From UBA4660 sp034408895 (GTDB taxonomy: Bacteria > Bacteroidota > Bacteroidia > Flavobacteriales_D > Sanyastnellaceae), in NCBI GenBank assembly GCA_034408895.1, contig JAWXCI010000026.1, forward strand, positions 1 to 64,000: a DNA stretch of 64,000 nucleotides, written 5' to 3'. Shown here in pieces: positions 36,001 to 43,928 of this stretch. The position numbers and the translations under genes are program-made. The number at the start of each line of letters is the position of its first letter. Position 1 is the first letter of the stretch. The notes under the pieces were generated by a model that saw only the letters and a program-made list of their open reading frames with translations, did not search any database and was not told the origin of the DNA.

Positions 36001-39000
36001 CTTGCGGGTCGTATGATGCAAATGGAGGCGCATCATCAGTGAGGGTTATGATTTGTTCAAATGTGGTTGAATTGCCACAATAGTCAGAAACGTAATAAGT
36101 GCGGATGTACCTTCCAGTGCAGCCACCTGAAGTTTCCACATCGTTGTAATCGAAAAAGATGGAATCGCCCTGGCAATTGTCGCTGGCGGTGATGTAGATG
36201 CCCTCATAATTATCACAAGGCAAATCAATTTCAATTTCACCCGTTACAACAGGCGCGTTAGTGTCAACGATTTCAATTACCTGCACATACTGGCTCTCGT
36301 GGCCACAAGCATCAACCGCAACGAACATGCGATAGATCAATGTGTAGCATGGTGATTCGAATTCAACAACGTCAGTATGCGTGATAGCAACGCCATCACA
36401 GTTGTCCACTGCAGTTGGTTCGAGGTAAGGAATTTCTTCATCACATTCAACCAGTATGTAATCGGTTCCACTGGTAAATTCAGGTGCAGTGGTATCATCC
36501 ACATAAATGAGCTGCGCTGCTGTTGCAATGTTTCCACACTCATCTTCCGCATAGAATGTGCGGATAATGAGGAAAGCCTGCGGGCAATCTCCCGCCACAT
36601 CTTCATCGGAATATGTAATCGTCACTGATCCACAGTTGTCATAAGCGTATGCATTTTCGAAGATGATAGGTTCATCACACTCGTAGTTAGCAGTTGCAGG
36701 AACAAAAGAGAACACTGGAGGTGTGGTGTCGTCCACGTGGACAACGGTCACGCAAGTACTTGTGTTTTCGCAAATGTCTTCTGCAGTATAAGTGATGATG
36801 AGCTCATAACTCTGCGGGCAATCACCTGCAACAATCGCTGTAGTCCAGGTAAGCGTGACTTCTTCACCGCAGTTATCAATGGCAGTTACATCAAGATCTT
36901 CTACCGATGGAACGTCATCACACTGTGCATTTACTTCACCGGGACAATCAATAGCTGGCGGTGTTGTGTCAGTAAGAGAGATAAATTGGTTGGCCGTGGC
37001 TATGTTGCCACAATCATCCACCGCTGTGTAGGCACGGTAGTATCCGCCAAGACATCCGCCCGAAACGTAAGTTTCCACGTAGGTCACCACCACATCATCA
37101 TCGCAGTTGTCGGTTGCAGTAAGAGGTTCCACTGAATCAAGATCATCGCATTCCACCCATAGGGTTGATGGATGATTTTCAAACACCGGTTCCGTAGTAT
37201 CGTGAATGGTGATAACCTGTGTATGAGTAGCAGTGTTACCACATTCATCGGTGGCAGTGTAGGTGCGAATGATTATTGCGTTGCACTCATCACCGTCCGA
37301 TGACTCAGAAAATCCATAAGTCACGTTGCTGCAATTGTCTATAGCCACAGCGGTTCCTGTAGGAATTTCATCGCTGCATTCAATGGTAATGTTTTCAGGC
37401 ACGAATGTGAAAATCGGTGCCGTGTTATCCAGTACATGAATGTGCTGTATGCAATACGCGCGGTTATCGCAGTCATCTTCTGCAAACCAGGTGCGGATAA
37501 GTGTGTAGTAGCACGGGAAATCCCCTTCCATTTCTTCTCCCACATAAACGATTTCAACTTCGTCATCGCAATTGTCGGTTGCAGTTAGGTCTGAGGCAAC
37601 GGCAAGAACCTCATCGGGACATTGTACAAATACATCACCGGGACAATTGTCGAATACAGGAGGTGTGGTGTCTTCCACATCAACTGTTTGTTCAACCACG
37701 GTTAGGTTACCATTGTCATCTACAGACCAATAGATATGTGTGAGCACCGTATTATTAGGGCAATCTTCATCAAATACATCTTCACATTCTGCATTCACAT
37801 TCACGTCACCGTGACCGCTCACTTCTTCACAATCCACTAATCCGTGGTAAGTGAACCAGCCTGAAAGACCGTAGTTGCAGTTCTTGTTATTCGCACCTTG
37901 TCCAATCTGGAAACCGTAGTAGTAATCAGAAGGCATGTGTTCAAGAAAGAGGATGCTTCCTGCAAGGTCGCCTGCACCTGTTAGAGTGCTGAGGTCGTTC
38001 ACCATTTCATAATAAGTCCAGTCTTCAAAGAGGTCCGGTTGAGCACAACCAAGATCGTCTTTGTAATCTCGACCGAGGGCTGACCATGTTGCCCAATCGG
38101 CAGCGTTTTCAAACCAAAGATTTAAAATCCATTGTTCGTTAGCATTGGTGTTGTTCACCACAGTTCCCAAAAGATGCGCAGTGCCGTCATTGTTCTGCAC
38201 AAATGTTCCACCATTGGCATCGAACACAAATGCGTTCGTTGTCACCTGGCCATCGGCTGCAAGAACAGGAAGCCAAATCGCCCAGTCAGGACCGGGACCA
38301 ACAGCTGTGGTCAAATCACAGGTGTTGGAAGGATCTCCTGTTTCACTGGTGAAGATGTTTACTTCTTCTTCGCCTGAACAATTGTCAAGCGCCCAGGCAT
38401 CAACAGGACCGGGAACTTCATCAATGCATTGAACAGAAATTTGCGGATCGACACCGTAAATCACCGGACCTTGCGTGTCGCCTACTGTTATGTTCTGAAC
38501 GAAGATGGTTTGGTTTAAGCAGCCATCAACCGCTGTGTAGGTGCGAACGAATGAATAGGCGCATCCTTCTTCAACAATTTCACTTTCAATAAATGACACT
38601 TCTACTTCACCGCAATCATCAACGAAGAGCGGTGCAGGGATTCCATCCAACTCATCACATTCAAGCACTACTACAGACTGACCTGCTACTAACACTGGTG
38701 CAGTTTCATCAAGTATGTGGATGAATGTGCTTTGTGTTTCTGAAAAGTTTCCGCAATTATCCACCGCCTGGAATACACATTCTATAAGTGCTACTTCCGG
38801 GCAATCCAAATCTTCAGGACCAGTGATGATGAGTCCAATTTCAGTGATCTCTGGATCCTCATCACAATTGTCGGTAGCTCCGAGAGGAATCAAATTATTC
38901 GCAACAAAGAATGCAATGGCTGCTGCTTCGAATGCCGCCTCTTCTTCCGGAGTCATTTCACCGTTGAGATAGGCATTGATTTCTTCAAGTGATACCACAT

Positions 39001-40270
39001 CGCAAGTTGTGTTCACAAACAACGGGTCTGGCATGATGAGCACGGGGGCTTCATCATCCACATCACCGCCAGTAGTTGAATTCGGACAATTGCACGATGA
39101 ACACTCTCCTGTATTGCTTACATTGATGATGAGGTTGATTGTAGTGCTCAATGGATTCTCGGCATCATCATCTGTTGAAACAAACGTGATAGTGTTTGCT
39201 CCAAGGTTGGCATTGGAACCAGTGAACGAAAAAATAATCATGGATGGATTACCATCAGTGTTGGTAGTCACATTCAACCCAGTTGATGCAGTTGAAACTA
39301 CCGTTGAAGCAGTCTGCCCGATTTCCGGTGCAAGGAAGGTCACAGTAATATCAACGGTTTCACCAACACATACCGTCATTTCATTTCCCGTTGGGAAACC
39401 TTCTGCAATGGGCGGAACGTTTTCATCGCTGGCATCGAACTGGAGGCATTGGTTGTCTAGCCAGTCCACTCCATCATTATTTCCACCAGGTCCATCATAA
39501 TCATCACCTGAATGGTCAAAGCGGCCAATCTGGATGAAGTCCACTCCATTGCCAGCATTGATTCCTACGGTGGCAGGGGTTCCACCAAAACCACCTGAAC
39601 CGCCTGATGCGCTTCCAGTAGTCCATGCCATATCATCATAGAAGAATGCCACGTTATTTCCAACTCCAATCAGGGGGTCGGTTCCATCGGTGATAATGAG
39701 TTGGAAGGTGTTAGTGAGATTCGTTTGTTCGTTGAAATATCCCACTCCCACCCAATTGATATAAACTGCAGTTGGGGTAACGAGGTACCACACTTCTCCC
39801 ACTCCGCCCAAATCCACATCTCCCCAAAAGGGCGCGATCATGATAAAATCATCGGACGGAAAACCAGTAGATGAAAACTGCCAGTAAGGATCAGTGAAAG
39901 AAATGTTCCCGTTGATGTTGATGAACAAGGAGGAATATGTATCGCCATAAAGATCGAATACAAATGGCAACACTAACTCATCCGATGAGCCATCATCCTG
40001 ATCATCGCCACCTCCCCCCAGGTTTTCGAATGTGGGTTGGGTCCAGGTGGCAGGATCATGGGGAATGTAACATGCCCCGAATTCAGTGCTGCGCGAAGCG
40101 CTTTGCGCAATGATGGCCGACACATCAGGGGCATCATCAGGTAATGAAATTTGCACAGGTTGTGGCATCGCCATCTTAGCCTCATCACTTTGAGAAAGTG
40201 AGGTAAGTGACACAGAAATCAATGCAAGTGACATTAAAACAGCACTGAACAAAAAGTAAATTTTTCTCAT
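33020..40270 (-). CDS. Giant NIDO/HYR-repeat surface protein with T9SS type A sorting domain
   Basis: Predicted 2416 aa. A signal peptide (FLFSAVLMSLALISVSLTSL) precedes a nidogen-like (NIDO) domain at about residues 70-280 (FININGNISF, APFWGDVDLGG, NVAFFYDDMAW, ATVGINAGNGVDFI). About twenty HYR domains of roughly 75-80 aa follow, recognisable by DTTPPVF, VECDDLDSVEPLTATDNCDD and YTAVDDCGN-type motifs. A 310-aa block is duplicated in tandem near residues 1300-1900. Two copies of a separate domain of about 180 aa are inserted inside HYR units near both ends of the array. The C-terminus (VNPNPTKDNAFISFTS, then LEDGIYNIRLF) is a type A sorting domain. It is a rod-like Ca-rich, Cys-bearing adhesin by architecture. 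Confidence 0.9.
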   Translation of the reverse strand: MRKIYFLFSAVLMSLALISVSLTSLSQSDEAKMAMPQPVQISLPDDAPDVSAIIAQSASRSTEFGACYIPHDPATWTQPTFENLGGGGDDQDDGSSDELVLPFVFDLYGDTYSSLFININGNISFTDPYWQFSSTGFPSDDFIMIAPFWGDVDLGGVGEVWYLVTPTAVYINWVGVGYFNEQTNLTNTFQLIITDGTDPLIGVGNNVAFFYDDMAWTTGSASGGSGGFGGTPATVGINAGNGVDFIQIGRFDHSGDDYDGPGGNNDGVDWLDNQCLQFDASDENVPPIAEGFPTGNEMTVCVGETVDITVTFLAPEIGQTASTVVSTASTGLNVTTNTDGNPSMIIFSFTGSNANLGANTITFVSTDDDAENPLSTTINLIINVSNTGECSSCNCPNSTTGGDVDDEAPVLIMPDPLFVNTTCDVVSLEEINAYLNGEMTPEEEAAFEAAAIAFFVANNLIPLGATDNCDEDPEITEIGLIITGPEDLDCPEVALIECVFQAVDNCGNFSETQSTFIHILDETAPVLVAGQSVVVLECDELDGIPAPLFVDDCGEVEVSFIESEIVEEGCAYSFVRTYTAVDGCLNQTIFVQNITVGDTQGPVIYGVDPQISVQCIDEVPGPVDAWALDNCSGEEEVNIFTSETGDPSNTCDLTTAVGPGPDWAIWLPVLAADGQVTTNAFVFDANGGTFVQNNDGTAHLLGTVVNNTNANEQWILNLWFENAADWATWSALGRDYKDDLGCAQPDLFEDWTYYEMVNDLSTLTGAGDLAGSILFLEHMPSDYYYGFQIGQGANNKNCNYGLSGWFTYHGLVDCEEVSGHGDVNVNAECEDVFDEDCPNNTVLTHIYWSVDDNGNLTVVEQTVDVEDTTPPVFDNCPGDVFVQCPDEVLAVASDLTATDNCDDEVEIVYVGEEMEGDFPCYYTLIRTWFAEDDCDNRAYCIQHIHVLDNTAPIFTFVPENITIECSDEIPTGTAVAIDNCSNVTYGFSESSDGDECNAIIIRTYTATDECGNTATHTQVITIHDTTEPVFENHPSTLWVECDDLDSVEPLTATDNCDDDVVVTYVETYVSGGCLGGYYRAYTAVDDCGNIATANQFISLTDTTPPAIDCPGEVNAQCDDVPSVEDLDVTAIDNCGEEVTLTWTTAIVAGDCPQSYELIITYTAEDICENTSTCVTVVHVDDTTPPVFSFVPATANYECDEPIIFENAYAYDNCGSVTITYSDEDVAGDCPQAFLIIRTFYAEDECGNIATAAQLIYVDDTTAPEFTSGTDYILVECDEEIPYLEPTAVDNCDGVAITHTDVVEFESPCYTLIYRMFVAVDACGHESQYVQVIEIVDTNAPVVTGEIEIDLPCDNYEGIYITASDNCQGDSIFFDYNDVETSGGCTGRYIRTYYVSDYCGNSTTFEQIITLTDDAPPFASYDPQDFTIECGSFYDLLVPIFTDNCDEELELDFDVVESGDDCVHYITYTWSATDNCNNTTSVSQTVTIEDTTSPVWASDGFEITVDCNTDILVEEPTAYDLCNTVEISSSLATTPGECANEWTEVYTWIATDSCGNVSTPLYYTIHYVDNDAPIFSENNQVYFEVQCDDDLPYVEPSAYDLCGDVSLTYFDNVISDSDCFGLIYRIWTATDECGNFSSFYQSFNIYDDTAPVFNPFEIEIFLPCDNYQGIFVSATDNCDDEVDITYDDEPISGGCTGSYIRTYYAWDNCENVATVEQIITLTDNVPPVASFDPQDFSIECGTFYDLLVPIFTDNCDEEADLHFDVVEGGDACVHTYTYIWSATDNCNNTTSVSQTVTITDTEIPVFNIEGFEIDVPCGIVVDVITPTATDVCDEDVTVTPSFASVPGDCPNEHTEIYTFVATDDCGNSTTIQFIIHYVDEVAPYFTYVPAGDSFECDDALPTDEATADDTCGDAVVTSSTNIIAGECPNEYLIVITWTATDACGNTATETTTYSIYDNTPPTFDQDVDDVEVECADEVPAIPVVTASDNCGTASVTHDINYEFVDECGNAYYTVVYTATDECGNQSFLAYTVFVNDNTEPVLSDTPANLVLDCQDEAPAAPVVTATDNCDDDVVVEYNEQFYGDVPEPGSEGDCSLLTPAFPAVDSDCNYPVNWAMIMFNVPNAYKYYQLLEGEYIDNGDGTATITATLFNVNNPNGGFYVNVLLENGMDWPTFDSQPYYTNYKSDCVEVGVNYLDWLYYYMSNSSTLTGWGDYEGSFINLAHAPSNLAFAYQVGFGANNFNENYGSGGWFTHDGFIVDASTQSELEVNGAGDLAFEHNCCPDYTIVRTWCATDCSDNTTCWSQTISFDDLTPAAPGTEENPGVEKPVEGSFDIVSVNPNPTKDNAFISFTSTINNTLTMDVFDMAGRKIGQLFHGTVKAGETVNVNFETGNLEDGIYNIRLFSLNDMEVKRVIVER

Positions 40271-40404
40271 CTTGAAAAAGCAATTTGGTTAATTAAGTAC
40301 AATGTTCGGGAGGTTAAGTCCCGGTATTTAGAAATCCACAGTTAGCTGCAAAAAATTATTCGTTGATTCTTCGCTTCATAGCTCAAGCACATTTTTTCAA
40401 AAAC

Positions 40405-40440
40405 AAAAAAAATCCCCCGGCTATGAAACGAGGGATTTTT
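40405..40440. terminator. Bidirectional hairpin terminator
   Basis: AAAAATCCCcCG / CGaGGGATTTTT around a 9-nt loop, with A/T runs on both sides, so it could act on either strand. On the minus strand it would end any transcript from 40450-40800. It overlaps the stop of the weak small ORF there. Confidence 0.75.
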
Positions 40441-40621
40441 CTTTAAGTATATCAACCTTGAGATCAAAATTGGAAATGATCGTCTGGCCATTGTAAGTAG
40501 TGCTTGCCAGTTTACGTTTTTGCAGGCACAGGTTCTGACTTCCGTTTACAGAAGTGGCTCCATCACAGGTTTTACTGATCTCCCAACCTAAACCAGTCGT
40601 GTGTCTGGAAAGCGTTTTCAT
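40421..40621 (-). CDS. Possible small protein, unknown
   Basis: 66 codons from the ATG at 40621 (the frame stays open upstream). Two cysteines are present (EISKTCDGATS, then SQNLCLQKRKLAS) and the rest is polar; there is no signal peptide and no family I know. The reading frame ends inside the terminator hairpin, which is odd for a real gene. It supports transcription here but leaves coding uncertain. A non-coding transcript is an equal alternative. Confidence 0.25.
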   Translation of the reverse strand: MKTLSRHTTGLGWEISKTCDGATSVNGSQNLCLQKRKLASTTYNGQTIISNFDLKVDILKEKSLVS

Positions 40622-40670
40622 TTTTCTGAAATCGTTTATGTTCAACACAACTTGCCTTTGGGAAGCGGTA

Positions 40671-40722
40671 GCAACACAGCCGTGCATTGCGGTTAAGCAG
40701 TCGCAGTGCACGGCATGTTGGC
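40671..40722. repeat. Long imperfect inverted repeat
   Basis: GCCGTGCATTGCG (40679-40691) pairs with CGCAGTGCACGGC (40702-40714) with a single G-T wobble, around a 10-nt loop. Outside it CAACA pairs with TGTTG after a small internal loop, and further outward bases also match. No T-run follows. Candidate extragenic palindrome, recombination site or structured RNA. Confidence 0.6.
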
Positions 40723-41137
40723 TATAAGTAGTTAAAGGCATAAATCTCTGTTTCAATTGGGTTGGGTTAAACAACCTGGAAAAGCCTGTAAGTTCAGCTT
40801 TTTTGCAGAGAGTAGAAGTCAGTAAAAATGTTTTCAGTCCTTAGTCACTTTTGAACTCAACGAGGTGTCTCGTTCAAAAGCGGGGCAAGTATATGGTGAT
40901 GTTCGACTAAAATCCAAATTTAATCCATGAAATTTGTAATATGCCCGTCTAACCTGAATTTTCAGATTCGGAGAAATTGAAAATTGCTCTGAAAAAGGTT
41001 AACTCACCACAGCTAATTTAAAGGAATGATGAGCCTATTGACTCAAACACTTGCATTGAATGATTGTGCCTTCCAGCGCGTGACTCGCTTGTCAACAAGC
41101 GGATAAACAGGGCCAACTCACATGAATCTTGTTGTGA
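40723..41137. other. Non-coding spacer before the SOD gene end
   Basis: No coding signal. The one notable structure is a hairpin at 40848-40880: CTTTTG, a 5-nt bulge, AACGAG-gtgt-CTCGTT, then CAAAAG. It has no adjoining T-run. Confidence 0.5.
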
Positions 41138-41887
41138 CTACATCGTTTGTTTGTAAGACAGCAGCACTTCATCCCAATTGATGATTTGGAAAAAGGCGTT
41201 GATATAGTCAGGGCGCTTGTTCTGGTAATTGAGGTAGTAAGCATGTTCCCAAACATCAATTCCTAAAATGGGTTGACCCGATTTCTCAGCAATTTTTCGC
41301 ATCAGTGGATTGTCCTGGTTGGGAGTAGAGGTAATGAAAAGATTTTTGTCCTGACCCACACAAAGCCATGCCCAGCCGCTGCCAAAGCGTGTTTTTGCCG
41401 ATTCAGAAAATTGCTTTTTGAATTCATCCATAGATCCAAACGATGATGTTATGGCTGCCATCAATTCAGTCCCTGGCTGCTCTGCGCCTCCCGGTTTTAT
41501 CCAGCGCCAAAACATGGAGTGGTTCCAATGCCCGCCTCCGTTGTTGCGGATCGCAGTATCACCTGACGTTACAGTTTGGAGCAATTCAAGTATTGTTTTC
41601 CCCAAAAAACCGGAAGAGGCTTCAATGGCTTTGTTCAAGTTGGCTACATAGGCACCGTGATGTTTGCCGTGGTGTATTTCCATTGTGAATGCATCAACAT
41701 GCGGAACAAGAGCGCTGAATTCGTAACCGAGCGTTGGCAATTCAAAAGGAGATACACCTTGCAGTGATCTGTCATCTGCGCCTCCTGTGGATGTTGCCAT
41801 TTTCTTTGGACCGCAGGAAGCCAATGGTAAAAACACCAGTCCAGCCGCCACTGTACCGGCTGTTTTCAGAAATTCTCTTTTCTCCAT
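41138..41887 (-). CDS. sodA: Superoxide dismutase (Mn-type), predicted lipoprotein
   Basis: 249 aa, about 45 residues longer than cytoplasmic Fe/Mn SODs because of an N-terminal export signal: KREFLKTAGTVAAGLVFLPLASC with a lipobox LASC. The catalytic domain has all four metal ligands: His in MEIHHGKHHGAYVANL, His in NGGGHWNHSMFW, and Asp and His in LGIDVWEHAYYLNYQ. The outer-sphere Gln in TSTPNQDNPLM is the position usual for Mn enzymes. The protein would dismutate superoxide outside the cytoplasm. The signal begins with KREF, Tat-like but with a single Arg. An IS remnant lies 35 nt upstream of the ATG. Confidence 0.9.
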   Translation of the reverse strand: MEKREFLKTAGTVAAGLVFLPLASCGPKKMATSTGGADDRSLQGVSPFELPTLGYEFSALVPHVDAFTMEIHHGKHHGAYVANLNKAIEASSGFLGKTILELLQTVTSGDTAIRNNGGGHWNHSMFWRWIKPGGAEQPGTELMAAITSSFGSMDEFKKQFSESAKTRFGSGWAWLCVGQDKNLFITSTPNQDNPLMRKIAEKSGQPILGIDVWEHAYYLNYQNKRPDYINAFFQIINWDEVLLSYKQTM

Positions 41888-41921
41888 CTTGAAATTTATT
41901 TTTGGATAAATTTATTAAAAG

Positions 41922-42382
41922 CCTGTTTAAAATTTTCTAATCAAAAGTTTTATAGCGGAGAGCTTAATCATGCCTTCTGTTGAATCCATGAGGGTTCGAT
42001 ACCTGCGCAGGGCTGCGAGGTTGCGCCCTTTTTTCCTGCGAACTTTTTCTCTGAGGACATCAAGGATAAAATCTGTTATTTCTTCTTCATTCCACTTTCT
42101 GAAATAGAAGTAGACAAGTTGCCACTTGGGATACTTATCCGGCAAAAGCCTCCATTGACTTCCGGTCTTTGCAAGGTAGAACATCGCATTGATAATTTCC
42201 CTGAGTTCGTCTTTCCTTTTCCTTTCAATCTGAGGCTTGTGTTCTTTAATTTGCTCCCATGGGGTGGTAAGGTCTTGTTTGAGTACATCTTTTTTTGAGT
42301 GTTGGTAAACCCCAAAAGAGATTTCTCAAACAGGACCTTGCTGGCACCGATAAACATTTCTCTCACCAAAATTTTAAACAGG
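41922..42382 (-). mobile_element. Internally deleted IS5-family element
   Basis: A segment of about 460 bp is bounded by perfect 15-bp inverted repeats, CCTGTTTAAAATTTT (41922-41936) and its complement (42368-42382). The interior carries only the two ends of a transposase gene. It is too short to be autonomous. A target duplication is not clear: TAA occurs a few bases outside both ends but the boundaries do not align exactly. The element could be mobilised by a complete relative elsewhere in the genome. Confidence 0.8.
41927..42330 (-). pseudogene. IS5-family transposase, N- and C-terminal ends only
   Basis: The minus-strand frame reads TTPWEQIKEHKPQIERKRKD, then INAMFYLAKTGSQWRLLPDK, then WQLVYFYFRKWNEEEI, the DUF4096-type N-terminal domain of IS5 transposases. 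After LREKVRRKKGR it jumps directly to RRYRTLMDSTEGMIKLSAIK, which looks like the normal transposase C-terminus. The catalytic DDE core between them is missing and the reading frame is kept across the deletion. No good start codon is seen after the upstream stop. Non-functional as a transposase. Confidence 0.75.
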
Positions 42383-42477
42383 GTCTAAGAAAATAACATT
42401 GATTTTTCTCTTTTATGGCTTCGGTAGGGGTTAAAGCGGTTATGATTCTTCCAACATTGTTCTTAGAAGAATTGCTA

Positions 42478-43101
42478 TTACTTCTCACTCAAACTCCTCC
42501 ACAAATACTTGCACGCCACCGTGCGGTAAGGTTTCCACGCCAATGATTTTCGTGTAAGTTTTTTGGCATCGGGTTTTTGTTTCCATCCATACAGTTTCAT
42601 CATGGCGTTGCGCAGGCCCAGATCGCCTGGTGCAAAAACATCCATACGACCGAGGGTAAACATGAGGAACATTTGTGCAGTCCACACTCCTATTCCTTTT
42701 ATTTCGACCAGGGCTTCAATCACTTCATCATCACTGAGTGTTGCAAGATGTGCGAATCGTTGGGGGTCTTTTACAAAATGATTTGCGAGGTTAATAAGGT
42801 ATCCTGCCTTCTGGTTTGAAATACCGAACACACGCAATTGCGCAGCATCGATCGGAGCAATTTTTTTCGGCTCTACGTTTCCATTGCACCATGTTTCAAG
42901 TCTTTTGAAAATGGTGTCCGATGCTTTTACTGAAAGTTGCTGCGAGATGATGCTTTCCACCAGCGCAGTAAAGTGTGCTGTCTGCAAATTAAAATTCATT
43001 GGCCCTATTCGGTGCATGAGTGTGCTCAACTTCGTGTCGGTCGTTTCTATGTGGCTCAACACTTCGTTGAAGTTCCAGTTGAGTTTTTTTGTTTTGGTCA
43101 T
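42478..43101 (-). CDS. DNA-3-methyladenine glycosylase II (HhH-GPD, AlkA-like)
   Basis: 207 aa DNA repair enzyme that removes alkylated bases. It has the HhH-GPD layout: FTALVESIISQQLSVKAS near residue 45, the helix-hairpin-helix LVEIKGIGVWTAQMFLMF near 130, and the catalytic Asp in FAPGDLGLRNAMM near 158. No Fe-S cluster cysteines are present, which separates it from Nth/MutY. It lacks the extra N-terminal domain of E. coli AlkA, like the short bacterial AlkA/Mag type. It is probably a single-gene unit. Confidence 0.92.
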   Translation of the reverse strand: MTKTKKLNWNFNEVLSHIETTDTKLSTLMHRIGPMNFNLQTAHFTALVESIISQQLSVKASDTIFKRLETWCNGNVEPKKIAPIDAAQLRVFGISNQKAGYLINLANHFVKDPQRFAHLATLSDDEVIEALVEIKGIGVWTAQMFLMFTLGRMDVFAPGDLGLRNAMMKLYGWKQKPDAKKLTRKSLAWKPYRTVACKYLWRSLSEK

Positions 43102-43148
43102 ATCGAATTAGATGATTGTCCGATTTCAGTCTTGACTGATTCTAATGA

Positions 43149-43670
43149 TCAAAATTTGACAAACAAGCCGGCATGCACTTCCAATTGGTTCAGCGTTTTT
43201 TCATCCACCAACATGCGGCCGGCATTCAGCAAGGTTTCAATACCGGAAAGTTTAGGCTTGGAGTAGTGCACCTGCATTCTGAGATAGTGAAGAATTCCTG
43301 TAAGGTGATCTTGCCCGCGAAGGTTGCCGGAATGCCCTTCACTCAAACCGACAATCGCAGCTTTCTTGCCCATGAAATGTTTTGGGTGAACTGCATCAAT
43401 AAAAGTTTTGAGGACGCCAGGAAAACTTCCGTTGTATTCCGGTATCACAAAGAGAAATTTATCAGCAGCTTCGATGTATTGTGCCACCAAAAGCTTCATA
43501 GGTTCAGTCCGCTTACCGTACACATCACTGAAAGCAAATTCATGGGGCAAATCGCGGAGACTTAGCAATTGCACTTCCTCTTCCCTTGTTTTCAGTATTG
43601 AGTAATAGTGCTGTGCAACAATTTCCGTAGCACTGTCCGGCCTGTTGGTTCCTCCTATAATAGTGATCAT
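43149..43670 (-). CDS. NADPH-dependent FMN reductase-like flavoprotein
   Basis: Predicted 173 aa. The ATG at 43670 starts the flavodoxin-like fold directly (MITIIGGTNRPDSATEIVAQ); the longer frame adds 20 residues without features. The FMN-phosphate loop GTNRPDSAT and the second FMN-binding motif VIPEYNGSFPGVLKTFIDA are both present, as is KKAAIVGLSEG. Family members reduce FMN, quinones or azo compounds with NAD(P)H. The substrate cannot be told. It lies 47 nt upstream of the glycosylase gene on the same strand and may be co-transcribed. Confidence 0.88.
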   Translation of the reverse strand: MITIIGGTNRPDSATEIVAQHYYSILKTREEEVQLLSLRDLPHEFAFSDVYGKRTEPMKLLVAQYIEAADKFLFVIPEYNGSFPGVLKTFIDAVHPKHFMGKKAAIVGLSEGHSGNLRGQDHLTGILHYLRMQVHYSKPKLSGIETLLNAGRMLVDEKTLNQLEVHAGLFVKF

Positions 43671-43928
43671 GAAAAATGAATTCGGTTCAAAGCTATGGAA
43701 GCGCAACGTTTGAAATGAGAGGAGGTTCATCCATGGTGTGGCACTTTGCGTGTATGCAAAAGTGTCCGCAGGACCCAGTGGAGCAACACTGCCTAACCCG
43801 CAGAAGGTACTATCAACGAAAGATTAGAATTTGTGCAACTTCTTTGGTATTTTACTGATGGCAGATTCCACTCTCTTCTCCCACAAATCTGGCTAACACG
43901 CGGTTGGATGACTCGTTGGTATTTTGAA

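Noticed and set aside
23792..40270. Frameshifts or a joined gene in the two giants
   Set aside because: Both frames are continuous from signal peptide to sorting domain. The repeats are large but intact.
40421..40774. 117-codon version of the minus-strand open frame
   Set aside because: The upstream part runs through the long inverted repeat and has no coding character; only the last 66 codons are kept, with low confidence.
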